Source: an uncultured Phascolarctobacterium sp.
Lineage (GTDB): Bacteria > Bacillota > Negativicutes > Acidaminococcales > Acidaminococcaceae
Reading direction: 5' to 3'
DNA length: 64,000 nt
NCBI GenBank assembly: GCA_900552005.1
Contig: URXU01000008.1
Coordinates: forward strand, 1 to 64,000
A program made the position numbers and the translations under genes. Shown piece by piece: positions 16,863 to 25,039 of this stretch; position 1 is the stretch's first letter, and each line of letters starts with the position of its first letter. The notes under the pieces are model-generated. The model saw only the letters and a list, made by a program, of their open reading frames with translations, searched no databases and was not told where the DNA came from.

Positions 16863-18035
16863 TTATTGCTGTACTGCTTGGGTTTCAGTAGTATCCAGTT
16901 CGGCCTCTGTCATCGGTTCAGCATTAACTTCACTGCCCTGACGAATCTTGCCTGTGCCTTCAACAACAATGTTTTCACTGCCATCCAAACCGCTTTCAAC
17001 CATATACATACGGCCAACGGTAGGACCAACAGTAATTTCCTTCATATTAACCTTGTTATCAGCACCGATAACATAAACAAATTTCTTATACATCAATTCA
17101 ACAACTGCGCGCTGCGGAATCAGCAAAGCATTTTCCCTGGTGCCTGCAAGAGCCTGAACATGGGCAAACATTCCGGGCAGCAAACGGTGCTGCGGATTTT
17201 CAAACAGCGCTCTGATGGTCAATGTACCGGTATTATCACTCATCCCACGGTTAACTTCCGCTACATGGCCTTTCAGGTCATAAGTGCTGCCATCACTGAG
17301 CACAATGGACAGATTATCCAAAGAAGCCTTGCCATTATTATCATGGGCAGCGGATAATTTCAAATATTCCGGTTCAGCAATGCTGAATTTAACAAAAACC
17401 GGATCGGTATTGGAAATTGTACCGAGAACAGTCTGTCCGGCAACAGCATAGTTGCCAACTTCCAGCGCTTTAGTATCAATACGTCCGGTAAAGGGAGCTA
17501 CAACATTGGTTTCATTCATATCAATTTCCGCATTGCGCAGCAACGCTTCCATCGCATTTACTGAAGCCTGAGCCTGATCACGCTGCATAATAGCGTTATC
17601 CAGGGTCTGTTTGGATACGGCAGCCTGCTCATACAGCTTGGTATAACGTTCGGCATCCATAGATGCATTGGCTAAAGTAGCGCGAGCGCTGGCCAGATTA
17701 GCCTGCGCATTAAGCACATTGGCCTGATAAGTGCGCGGATCAATGGAATAAAGAACCTGACCGGCCTGTACGGTATCACCGCCGTTAAAATATTTGCCGG
17801 TAATCTGTCCTGATACCTGAGATACCAGACTCATTTCCTGCTGTGCTTCTACAAAGCCGGTATAATCATAAATCAGCGGTGTATCGCGTTTTATTACCTG
17901 CATGGATTTAACCAGCACCGCAGACGATTGCGGCTGTTCTTTTTTACTGCAACCCGCTATGCTTACCATCAGTCCGATAGCCAGTACTGCCGCCAAAGCT
18001 TTTTTCGCTTTACGGGAGCTGATAAAATCAAACAT
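16863..18035 (-). CDS. RND efflux periplasmic adaptor lipoprotein (AcrA type)
   Basis: The 390-residue adaptor links the RND permease to an outer-membrane channel. It starts with a signal peptide and lipobox (VSIAGC, Cys about 28), then a biotinyl-lipoyl-like half (VSQVSGQITGKYFNGGDTVQAGQ), a coiled-coil hairpin (about 95-165), the second lipoyl half (VVAPFTGRIDTKALEVGNYA) and beta-barrel domains. The ATG at 18035 has AAGGAGGATTTTGTGT upstream; a 40-codon longer frame crosses the promoter and is rejected. It is the first gene of the two-gene pump operon. Confidence 0.93.
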   Translation of the reverse strand: MFDFISSRKAKKALAAVLAIGLMVSIAGCSKKEQPQSSAVLVKSMQVIKRDTPLIYDYTGFVEAQQEMSLVSQVSGQITGKYFNGGDTVQAGQVLYSIDPRTYQANVLNAQANLASARATLANASMDAERYTKLYEQAAVSKQTLDNAIMQRDQAQASVNAMEALLRNAEIDMNETNVVAPFTGRIDTKALEVGNYAVAGQTVLGTISNTDPVFVKFSIAEPEYLKLSAAHDNNGKASLDNLSIVLSDGSTYDLKGHVAEVNRGMSDNTGTLTIRALFENPQHRLLPGMFAHVQALAGTRENALLIPQRAVVELMYKKFVYVIGADNKVNMKEITVGPTVGRMYMVESGLDGSENIVVEGTGKIRQGSEVNAEPMTEAELDTTETQAVQQ

Positions 18036-18119
18036 ACACAAAATCCTCCTTCTCCTTTTTCTATTCGAAACATAACTTTTTGCAAACAAAAGATATTTAG
18101 TCAGTTTCAGAATAATATC

Positions 18120-18148
18120 ATTATAAAATACGCATATCAGAAAAGCAA
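18120..18148 (-). promoter_or_regulatory. Promoter of the RND pump operon
   Basis: TTGCTT (18143-18148), a 17-base spacer and TATAAT (18120-18125) on the minus strand, about 85 bases before the adaptor ATG. Confidence 0.6.
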
Positions 18149-18217
18149 ATGCCATTTAAAATGATTATGTTTTATTTACTATGTTTTTCATCATTTTACT
18201 CAATTTTTCATATTTTA

Positions 18218-18233
18218 CTGACTGGCCAGTCAG
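18218..18233. promoter_or_regulatory. Perfect 16-bp palindrome, candidate repressor operator
   Basis: CTGACTGGCCAGTCAG is a perfect palindrome lying about 70 bases upstream of the pump promoter and overlapping the TGA of the gene at 18230. There is no T-run, so it is not a terminator. Such palindromes are typical of TetR-family operators at efflux genes, but no TetR gene is in this window; the role is inferred. A half-site-like ACTGACT also occurs between the promoter and the adaptor gene. Confidence 0.45.
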
Positions 18234-19489
18234 CTTAACCACTTTTTATCCTTCAGGAATTTATGCAGATTGCCGATAGCATAGCAGGCCACTTCTTCAT
18301 TGCCGTCAGTATTCATTACCAGGCAGAGTTTTTTATCGGCCAAATACCATTCATCCGGCACCTTGTCCCGAAAGACGATATTCTTATTGGTATTCAGCAA
18401 GTTCAGCAGCGGCAGCAAATCAGGATCCTGCAAATTCAGAAGATCACCTATTTTTAGCAGCCTTCCACTTTCCGGATCTATATTAATATGATGATGAACA
18501 AATTTATTTTTGCCGCTGATCAGCTGAATGCCCAGCAGCATATCATCTGCCCGCACAACGTTAAACGCCATATCTGCTTCACCGCTGATGAATTTTTGCA
18601 GATATGCCGCGCTTTCCTGCCGCAAAAGTTCATTAATTGTATTTTGCAGTTGAGCATTATCATGTACGGCAATCAGAGGATAAGTTGCTTCCCCTCCGGG
18701 AGCCACAATCTTACGCGGCAGCACGGTATACCAGTTATTTTCACAGCCATCATTGATTTTATTATCTTTACCAACGGCACCCCTTACCAAAATAGTCAAT
18801 CCGCTGGTCTCCCATTTTTTATCTTTATTCAGCTTCCATACGGCACCCACATCCGCCAGTACCTTTTTATCGGCAGTTATTTTTTGTGTGGTAAAGACTT
18901 CCTGCTTGCCGTCATTATCTGTATCAATTGCAGTCAGCGAAGAAATTTTTTCCGTCTCCGCCGTCAGACGGCTTGGAGTAATCTGCTCCAGTACCCGTTC
19001 ATCAATCTGCATGAAGCTGCTGCTGTTATCATTCATGGTTACCTGCAGTTGATCTCCTTCTATCGCAGACTCGCGCACTACCCCATAATTATCCGCTCCG
19101 GCAAAAATTTCCCGAATATTACTTTTCTCACTGAAATCGATAATTCTGTATTCTGTCGGCCGCTGCCAGCTGCCCTGAGCCACTGCCAGTAGCAGCTGCT
19201 TCTGATCTTTAATAACGCTTACCGTATCCAGCTGACAGTTGTAACCGCCTTTAACCGTAGGATTATAAGCAGCTTCTATGTTTCCATCTTCATTTTTAAA
19301 CAGCAGCAGCAGATTATCTGCGTAACCTCCCGCTATTTTATTGCCCCATAATTCTATCTGTACCGGTTTCCCATCGGATTCTGCCTTGGCAGACGCCAAA
19401 CGCACACTGTCTGCCGCATTTGCGGTGCTCATTGCGCAAAAAATACCGCAAGCCAGCAAAAGGCCGGTTATTTTTCTGATTCTGATCAC
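18230..19489 (-). CDS. Unknown secreted protein with RsiV/DUF3298-like C-terminus
   Basis: I cannot assign a function to this 419-residue protein. It opens with a signal peptide (cleavage near ANA-AD, about residue 25). The middle is beta-rich and contains TAIDTDNDGKQEVFTT, an integrin/VCBS-like calcium loop. The last 150 residues (YPLIAVHDNAQLQNTINELL onward, then a GKNKFVHHHINIDPESGRLLKIGDLL stretch) resemble DUF3298/RsiV-type domains that bind cell-wall or sugar ligands. The start is a GTG at 19489 after AAGGATG; the longer frame to 19633 lacks a site. Confidence 0.55.
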   Translation of the reverse strand: MIRIRKITGLLLACGIFCAMSTANAADSVRLASAKAESDGKPVQIELWGNKIAGGYADNLLLLFKNEDGNIEAAYNPTVKGGYNCQLDTVSVIKDQKQLLLAVAQGSWQRPTEYRIIDFSEKSNIREIFAGADNYGVVRESAIEGDQLQVTMNDNSSSFMQIDERVLEQITPSRLTAETEKISSLTAIDTDNDGKQEVFTTQKITADKKVLADVGAVWKLNKDKKWETSGLTILVRGAVGKDNKINDGCENNWYTVLPRKIVAPGGEATYPLIAVHDNAQLQNTINELLRQESAAYLQKFISGEADMAFNVVRADDMLLGIQLISGKNKFVHHHINIDPESGRLLKIGDLLNLQDPDLLPLLNLLNTNKNIVFRDKVPDEWYLADKKLCLVMNTDGNEEVACYAIGNLHKFLKDKKWLS

Positions 19490-19643
19490 TTTTTCACATC
19501 CTTCAATAAATAAGTTTACGTTCATTATACCATGATAATTACCGAGGTTATAGACAATCCTGTTACAGATGTTATATTTTACATTCCTCAGAAAAATATT
19601 TTGCATTATTTTTCTGCCTCTGATGCAAAGCAACGGGTAATAG

Positions 19644-19659
19644 TGTAGAATATTCTACA
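19644..19659. promoter_or_regulatory. Perfect 16-bp palindrome upstream of the importer operon
   Basis: TGTAGAATATTCTACA is perfectly self-complementary and lies 30 bases before the binding-protein ATG at 19689. It covers a possible TAGAAT -10 box. It is a candidate operator; no T-run follows. The 200-base divergent region around it also holds TTGCAT (19601-19606) and ATGCAA (19623-19628) as a spaced inverted repeat. Confidence 0.4.
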
Positions 19660-19688
19660 AGTAACGCGTTAGGAAAGGATTTGTCTTT

Positions 19689-20702
19689 ATGAAAAAACTG
19701 TTTACATTACTCATGCTGATATGCTTAATGCTGGCTGCTGCCGGCTGTTCTTCCGACAAAAAATCAGCTGATACAGCCAAAGCCAAAGTCAGCCTCGGTA
19801 TGCTGCGTCTGACCAGCAGCGCCCCGCTTTTTATAGCCATGGAAAAAGGTTATTTTGCCGATGAAGGTCTGGAAATTGACGCTCAATGGTTTGATGCTGC
19901 TCATCCCATTGCCGTTGCTACTGCGTCTTCCAAAATAGATGTAGGAGCTACGGGAATAACTGCCAGTCTTTTCAATATGGCTGCCAGCGGCCAGCAGCTT
20001 GCCATTGTTGCTGATAAAGGACGGGAGCAAAAAGGTTTCTCCTCCTCAGCCCTCATGGTTACCACCGACAATTTTAATCAGGGTCTTACTAAAATCAGCG
20101 GCTTAAAAGGCAAACGTGTCGGCATTACCCAAAAAGGCTCTACCTTTCATTATATGTTAGGCCGTCTGCTGGCAAGCGAAGGCCTTACACTTAATGACGT
20201 ACAGCTGGTTCCGCTTAATAAAATCAGCGCGATAATGGCAGCTTTGGAAAGCGGACAGATTGACGCAGCCATTTTAAATGAACCCAATATTACCAAGGTT
20301 GCCAAGGCAGGCTACGGAAAAACAATCGTTCAGGTCGGCGACGTAATTCCTTACCAGACCTCCGCTATTTTCTATTCCCCGGAATTTACCAAAAACGAAG
20401 CAGTAGGCGTACGTTTCATGAAGGCTTATGCCAAAGCCTGCAATTATTATTATGATGCCGTTATCGACAAAAAAGATCCTAAGAAATTTGATGAGGTTAT
20501 CAGCATTATTGCCAAATATGTCAACGCCCCTGCTGAAGACATCAAGCTTGGACTTCCTTACATCGACCGTGACGGCAAACTGCTGAGCAGCGATATCACT
20601 ACTCAGATTGACTGGTACTCTCAAAACGGCTTGCTCAACGGAGCCTTAACCGCAGATAAAATCGTCAATAACAAATTTCTGGAACAGGCGCTGAAAAAAT
20701 AA
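19689..20702 (+). CDS. ABC importer substrate-binding lipoprotein (TauA/SsuA/NrtA type)
   Basis: The 337-residue protein has a lipoprotein signal (LAAAGC, Cys about 20) and an NMT1/SsuA-like periplasmic-binding fold: PLFIAMEKGYFADEGLEI near the start, GATGITASLFNMAASGQQ and LKGKRVGITQKGSTFHYML. This group binds sulfonates, taurine, nitrate, pyrimidine thiamine precursors or similar small anions; the ligand is not resolved. It heads the importer operon with ATPase and permease genes. An AAGGA site and a palindrome lie upstream. Confidence 0.85.
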   Translation: MKKLFTLLMLICLMLAAAGCSSDKKSADTAKAKVSLGMLRLTSSAPLFIAMEKGYFADEGLEIDAQWFDAAHPIAVATASSKIDVGATGITASLFNMAASGQQLAIVADKGREQKGFSSSALMVTTDNFNQGLTKISGLKGKRVGITQKGSTFHYMLGRLLASEGLTLNDVQLVPLNKISAIMAALESGQIDAAILNEPNITKVAKAGYGKTIVQVGDVIPYQTSAIFYSPEFTKNEAVGVRFMKAYAKACNYYYDAVIDKKDPKKFDEVISIIAKYVNAPAEDIKLGLPYIDRDGKLLSSDITTQIDWYSQNGLLNGALTADKIVNNKFLEQALKK

Positions 20703-20707
20703 TTTTT

Positions 20708-20729
20708 AAGGGCAGAGATATCTGCCCTT
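20708..20729 (+). terminator. Hairpin between binding-protein and ATPase genes
   Basis: AAGGGCAGA and TCTGCCCTT form a 9-bp stem with loop GATA, followed by CTTTACTT. The T-run is weak, so it is more likely a partial terminator or mRNA stabiliser that keeps binding-protein expression above that of the transporter. Confidence 0.5.
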
Positions 20730-20748
20730 CTTTACTTAAGGAGATTTT

Positions 20749-21537
20749 ATGAAATTAGTAATAGATAAGATTTGCAAAAGCTTTGCCAACCGGCAGGGAA
20801 AAACCCTGCCCGTACTGGAAAATATCAATCTTACCGTCAATGAGCAGGAATTTATTGCCATTGTCGGCCCTTCCGGCTGCGGCAAGTCCACATTGCTGAA
20901 CCTGACCGCCGGACTGTTGGAACCATCGTCCGGTCAAATTAAATTTACTGAAGTGCAGCAGGGTTATCAGCCCCATATGAGTATTGTGTTTCAGGAAACC
21001 GGACTTTTTCCCTGGCGCAGTGTTTATGATAATATCGCTTTCGGACTACAGGCCAAAAATATTCCTGCTGCCCAGCAGAAAGAACGCATTCAGAAATATC
21101 TGGAACTGGTTGGTCTGAAAGGTTTTGAAACGGCCTATCCCCACCAGCTCAGCGGCGGTATGCGTCAGCGCGTCGGTATTGCCAGAGCCATGGCCATAGA
21201 GCCGGACCTGCTGCTTATGGACGAACCTTTTTCTGCCCTTGATGCCCAAACTCGTACAATCATGCAGGAAGAATTAGTAACTTTATGGGAAAAAACACGG
21301 CTTACAACCATGTATGTTACCCATAATATTCAGGAAGCAGTAATGCTGGCTGATAGAATTATACTTTTATCCAGACGTCCCGGCCGCATCAGCAAAATTA
21401 TCAATGTAGACGTTCCACGACCGCAGCGCGCACTGCCTGAGTATACTGAAACAATTGCCGCTTACACCAGAACTATCTGGGAGCATATCAGCAAGGACGC
21501 GCGGGCAGCATTGATGGAGGTGGAAGCAGATGCATGA
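20749..21537 (+). CDS. ABC importer ATPase (TauB/SsuB type)
   Basis: This 262-residue ATPase energises the importer. It has GPSGCGKST (Walker A), LSGGMRQRVGIARA (signature), LLLMDEPFSALD (Walker B) and VTHNIQEA (H-loop), in the spacing typical of nitrate/sulfonate/taurine importers. The ATG has AAGGAG upstream. Its TGA overlaps the permease ATG by eight bases, indicating coupled translation. Confidence 0.92.
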   Translation: MKLVIDKICKSFANRQGKTLPVLENINLTVNEQEFIAIVGPSGCGKSTLLNLTAGLLEPSSGQIKFTEVQQGYQPHMSIVFQETGLFPWRSVYDNIAFGLQAKNIPAAQQKERIQKYLELVGLKGFETAYPHQLSGGMRQRVGIARAMAIEPDLLLMDEPFSALDAQTRTIMQEELVTLWEKTRLTTMYVTHNIQEAVMLADRIILLSRRPGRISKIINVDVPRPQRALPEYTETIAAYTRTIWEHISKDARAALMEVEADA

Positions 21538-22318
21538 ATTTATCGTAGTTAACAAGATGCAGTCCTGGCAGAAAACCTATCCGCACTGGTTTTCTCTGGT
21601 TTTTATTATTCTGCTGCTGTGCGTTTGGGAAATTATCTGCCGCACCGGCATTATTTCTTCTCTTTTTCTGCCCGCTCCCAGCCAGATTCTCAGTGCTCTT
21701 TTGGCAATGACCGTTAACGGTGAAATAGCCGCCAGTCTGGCTGCAAGTCTGGTGCGTATCGGCCTTGGTTTCCTTATCGGCGCATTTTTAGGACTGGCCG
21801 CCGGTCTTATTACAGGTACTTCCGCCTTAGCTGACAGGCTGGCCTCTCCTGTTATCAATGCGCTTTACCCCATTCCTAAAATTGCTCTACTGCCGCTGTT
21901 TATTCTTTGGCTTGGTATTGGTGAGCTTTCTAAAATTACAATTATTGCCACCGGCGTTTTCTTCCCGGTAGCTATGAACACCTTTGCCGGCGTTAAAAAC
22001 ATTGATCCGCTGCTTTTGAAAGTTGCCGCCAGCTTTAACGCCAGCCGCTGGCTGACAATGAAAGCTATTATTCTGCCTAATGCTCTGCCCATGATTTTTA
22101 CCGGTTTGCGCCTGGCTGCCGGTACATCCCTGCTGCTTTTAGTTGCGGCGGAAATGATTGCCGCGCAAACCGGCATCGGCGCTCTAATCCTGCATTACGG
22201 TGATCTTATGATTACCGACCGCCTTATGGCCGGAGTAATTATTCTTTCTCTGCTGGGTGTAATATTTAATTTCATACTGCTCTGGTGTGAAAAAAAAGTA
22301 ATTCCTTGGAAAAATTAA
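21530..22318 (+). CDS. ABC importer permease (TauC/SsuC type)
   Basis: The 262-residue permease has six hydrophobic segments and the BPD transport signature (VAASFNASRWLTMKAIILPNALP), consistent with SsuC/TauC-like importers. It starts eight bases inside the ATPase gene. The ArsR gene follows 22 bases downstream, so the regulator is probably on the same transcript. Confidence 0.92.
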   Translation: MHEFIVVNKMQSWQKTYPHWFSLVFIILLLCVWEIICRTGIISSLFLPAPSQILSALLAMTVNGEIAASLAASLVRIGLGFLIGAFLGLAAGLITGTSALADRLASPVINALYPIPKIALLPLFILWLGIGELSKITIIATGVFFPVAMNTFAGVKNIDPLLLKVAASFNASRWLTMKAIILPNALPMIFTGLRLAAGTSLLLLVAAEMIAAQTGIGALILHYGDLMITDRLMAGVIILSLLGVIFNFILLWCEKKVIPWKN

Positions 22319-22339
22319 GTTCATTAATAAGGTGAAACT

Positions 22340-22621
22340 ATGGATAAATTGCAATATGTAAAAATTTTTAAAGCACTGGCCGACGAAACCCGTCTTATGC
22401 TGCTGCAGCGTATTTCTGAAACTGAGGAAATCTGCGTCTGTAAACTAATGGAAGAGTTTTCTATGGCCCAGAGCAAACTCTCCTACCATTTAAAAATGCT
22501 GCTGGCAGCTCAGCTTATCAGCGTTCGACCCTGTGGTAAATGGAATTTTTATACCGTTAATAATGATTTATTACAGCAGCTTTTTCAGGAGGCAGTACTG
22601 AAAAATTTACTGAAAAAATAA
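22340..22621 (+). CDS. ArsR/SmtB family repressor
   Basis: The 93-residue winged-helix repressor opens with FKALADETRLMLLQ and carries ICVCKLM in the third helix. Cys32 and Cys34 occupy the positions of two of the three arsenite-binding cysteines of E. coli ArsR (Cys32, Cys34, Cys37); the third is a Met here, while Cys74 in RPCGKW is extra. It should release DNA when it binds As(III)/Sb(III) or another thiophilic metal. It ends the importer operon and precedes the permease promoter that carries matching operators. Confidence 0.88.
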   Translation: MDKLQYVKIFKALADETRLMLLQRISETEEICVCKLMEEFSMAQSKLSYHLKMLLAAQLISVRPCGKWNFYTVNNDLLQQLFQEAVLKNLLKK

Positions 22622-22629
22622 TAAAGCAC

Positions 22630-22657
22630 TTGTCATATCAAATTTATTTGATATAAT
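22630..22657 (+). promoter_or_regulatory. Permease promoter with ArsR-type operator in the spacer
   Basis: TTGTCA (22630-22635), a 16-base spacer and TATAAT (22652-22657) form the promoter. Between and over the boxes lies ATATCAAATTTATTTGATAT (22635-22654), a 9-2-9 inverted repeat typical of ArsR-family operators, so bound repressor would block RNA polymerase. Confidence 0.75.
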
Positions 22658-22692
22658 AAATAAAAGAGAAGCGAATAACTTCTCTTTTATTT
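22658..22692 (+). repeat. 14-bp inverted repeat in the permease leader
   Basis: AAATAAAAGAGAAG and CTTCTCTTTTATTT are perfect inverse copies with a 7-base loop, starting right at the expected transcription start. The stem may stabilise the 5' end, or end transcription from the ArsR gene; there is no clean T-run. Confidence 0.55.
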
Positions 22693-22700
22693 CAAATTTA

Positions 22701-22722
22701 ATATCAAATTTTTTTGATTTAT
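22701..22722 (+). promoter_or_regulatory. Second ArsR-type operator-like repeat
   Basis: ATATCAAATTTTTTTGAT (from 22701) repeats the left arm of the first operator exactly and the right arm partly. It lies in the leader just before the AAGGAGG site of the permease gene, a possible roadblock site. Confidence 0.5.
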
Positions 22723-22737
22723 TAAGGAGGCCTCTTC

Positions 22738-23721
22738 ATGTTTGACTTTTTCATCAATCAAGTACTGGGCATGCAATGGCTCAGCTCATTAATCTGGCAA
22801 TTACTGCAAACATATTTGTCTGCAGACAGAACCTCTGCTTTATGGGGCAGTGTGCATTTTTTTCTGTACGATACCATCAAAATTTCTCTGCTGCTCGTAA
22901 CTTTGATTTTTCTTATTTCGTATATCCAGTCTTATTTCCCACCGGAAAAAACCAAGCGTCTTTTAACTCATTATTCCGGTATCAGCGGTAATATCGCAGC
23001 CGCGCTTTTAGGAACAGTTACACCCTTTTGTTCCTGCTCCAGTGTACCTATCTTCATCGGCTTCACCCGCGCCGGCCTGCCCATTGGCCTTACGTTCTCT
23101 TTTCTGATTTCTTCCCCCATGGTGGATGTGGCTTCATTATTGATGCTTACATCATTTTTCGGCACTAAATTTGCTGTTATCTATACGGTAGTCGGCATTA
23201 TCCTTGCCGTTGCCGGCGGTAAACTTATTGCTGCTCTGCAGCTGGAAAAATATTTGCTGCCCTTTCAGGGTACCATTAAAGAATTTTACAGTGAGTCTGA
23301 ATATTTCAACCAGCGTCAGCGCCTGCAATACGCGACAAATGATACTAAAATCATCGTCCGCAAAGTCTTTCCTTATGTGCTGGCAGGCGTGGCGATAGGT
23401 GCTCTGATTCATAACTGGCTGCCACGTGATCTGATTCTTGCCGTGCTTGGCAATGGCAATCCCTTCGGGGTTATTCTGGCTGCTTTAATCGGTATTCCTA
23501 TTTATGCCGATATCTTCGGCACCATTCCTATTGCCGAAGCGCTTTATATGGCAGGTGTTCCTGCAGGCACCATCTTGGCGCTAATGATGTCCGTAACAAC
23601 TATTTCTCTGCCTTCGCTTATTATGCTCAGCCAGGTACTGCATAAAAAATTATTACTGACCTTCGTCGGCATTGTAGCTGGCGGCATCATCATTATCGGT
23701 TATCTTTTTAATTTTCTCTGA
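22738..23721 (+). CDS. UPF0718/ArsP-like permease
   Basis: The 327-residue membrane protein has about eight hydrophobic segments and the diagnostic TPFCSCSSVPIFIGF motif with two cysteines, repeated in spirit by IPIYADIFGTIPI in the second half. Members include ArsP, an exporter of trivalent organoarsenicals, and uncharacterised permeases that often sit beside ArsR genes. The promoter and operators upstream, plus the adjacent ArsR gene, support a thiophilic-metal or organoarsenical efflux role; this remains inference. An AAGGAGG site precedes the ATG. Confidence 0.82.
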   Translation: MFDFFINQVLGMQWLSSLIWQLLQTYLSADRTSALWGSVHFFLYDTIKISLLLVTLIFLISYIQSYFPPEKTKRLLTHYSGISGNIAAALLGTVTPFCSCSSVPIFIGFTRAGLPIGLTFSFLISSPMVDVASLLMLTSFFGTKFAVIYTVVGIILAVAGGKLIAALQLEKYLLPFQGTIKEFYSESEYFNQRQRLQYATNDTKIIVRKVFPYVLAGVAIGALIHNWLPRDLILAVLGNGNPFGVILAALIGIPIYADIFGTIPIAEALYMAGVPAGTILALMMSVTTISLPSLIMLSQVLHKKLLLTFVGIVAGGIIIIGYLFNFL

Positions 23722-23758
23722 TAAAAAACAGCAGTCCAATTTGGACTGCTGTTTTTTT
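23722..23758. terminator. Bidirectional terminator
   Basis: CAGCAGTCC and GGACTGCTG (loop AATTT) are flanked by A6 on the left and T7 on the right, so the hairpin can end both the permease gene (+) and the Nramp gene (-), which converge here. Confidence 0.92.
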
Positions 23759-23761
23759 GTA

Positions 23762-25027
23762 TTAAAATGACGCCAATCCCAGGGTTTCTAACAGCAGCAT
23801 TATATTCAGCACAATAACTATACCGCCGATAATGCCGAGAGTAAGCTTTAGGCGGGCACTATTGGCATATTTTCCCATAACTTTAGTCGATGAAGTAAGA
23901 TAAATCAGCAAGCCTATAGTCAATGGCAGCTGAACGCTGAGAGCCATCTGCGAATAAATCAGGCCGCTGAACGGATCATCGACAAATAAAATGAACAAAA
24001 CTGCCAGCCAGTAAGTTATCAGCACTCCATGCCAGGAATGATAATCGTTAACATCATAACTTTCACCAAAAATACCGGCATAAATGCTGCCGCCGGCCAT
24101 TCCTGCCGTAACGGTGGAAGCAATACCGGCAAATAACAGCGCCACCGCAAAAATCAGAGCCGCACTGCTTCCCAGCAAAGGCTCCAGTAATTCCGTAGCC
24201 TGTCCAAGGTCAGCGACCTGAACATGATTTTTATTAAAGACAGCAGCGGCAATCAAAATCATGGCGCTGTTGATCGCCCAGCCAATACCCATGGAAAAAA
24301 TCGTATCAAGAAATTCAAAGCGCAGCTGTTTTTGAATTACCTTTTCATCAGCTAAATTCCACTGCCTGCTTTGAATAACTTCCGAATGCAAAAACAGATT
24401 ATGAGGCATAACTACCGCTCCCAATACGCTCATGATGACCAGCAGGGAGCCATGAGGAATAGCCGGCGTTACCCAGCCGGCAGCAGCCGCCGGCCAATCA
24501 ACCGGAATCATCACAATCTCTACCAAAAAAGACAGTCCAATCAGGGAAACAAAACCAATAATCAAATTTTCCATCTTACGATAGGAATTAGAGCGCAATA
24601 GCCATGAACACAAGGCAGCCATCATGACGCTGCCCAGCCATAAGGGCAGCTTAAACAGCAGATTAAGAGCAATGGCTCCACCTAAAATTTCTGCCATGGC
24701 TGTTGCCGTTGCGGCCAGCACACCTGAAAATAAAAGTACCCTTGCCAGAGCCTTAGGCAAATGAGCAGTAGCTGCCTCTGCCAGGCAAAGACCCGTAGCA
24801 ATACCAAGATGAGCCGCATTATGCTGCAGGACAATCAGCATGATGGTCGCTAATGTTACCATCCAGAGCAGAGTATAACCATATTCAGACCCCGCAGCCA
24901 GATTGGAAGCCCAGTTGCCGGGATCAATAAAACCCACGGTAATCAAAAGTCCCGGTCCCAGATAGCGCAGCAGTTCCTTGGCCCGCTCACTTGTTGTATG
25001 TTTTTTCTCATATTCTTGCAGTTTCAT
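23762..25027 (-). CDS. Nramp-family divalent metal transporter (MntH-like)
   Basis: The 421-residue protein is a LeuT-fold Nramp transporter for Mn2+/Fe2+ uptake coupled to protons. It has the TM1 metal-site motif DPGNWASN and the TM6 motif MPHNLFLHS with the metal-ligand Met, and around eleven hydrophobic segments. The GNAT gene lies directly upstream (12 bases) on the same strand, so the two are co-transcribed. No Mn or Fur box was found near the operon start. Confidence 0.9.
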   Translation of the reverse strand: MKLQEYEKKHTTSERAKELLRYLGPGLLITVGFIDPGNWASNLAAGSEYGYTLLWMVTLATIMLIVLQHNAAHLGIATGLCLAEAATAHLPKALARVLLFSGVLAATATAMAEILGGAIALNLLFKLPLWLGSVMMAALCSWLLRSNSYRKMENLIIGFVSLIGLSFLVEIVMIPVDWPAAAAGWVTPAIPHGSLLVIMSVLGAVVMPHNLFLHSEVIQSRQWNLADEKVIQKQLRFEFLDTIFSMGIGWAINSAMILIAAAVFNKNHVQVADLGQATELLEPLLGSSAALIFAVALLFAGIASTVTAGMAGGSIYAGIFGESYDVNDYHSWHGVLITYWLAVLFILFVDDPFSGLIYSQMALSVQLPLTIGLLIYLTSSTKVMGKYANSARLKLTLGIIGGIVIVLNIMLLLETLGLASF

Positions 25028-25039
25028 TTTTGACCACCA

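Noticed and set aside
18036..18155. N-terminal extension of the RND adaptor
   Set aside because: It crosses the promoter; the ATG at 18035 gives a proper lipoprotein signal and has AAGGAGG.
18488..19192. Open frame of 234 codons on the plus strand
   Set aside because: It is a shadow of the secreted-protein gene on the other strand; composition shows no protein-like pattern.
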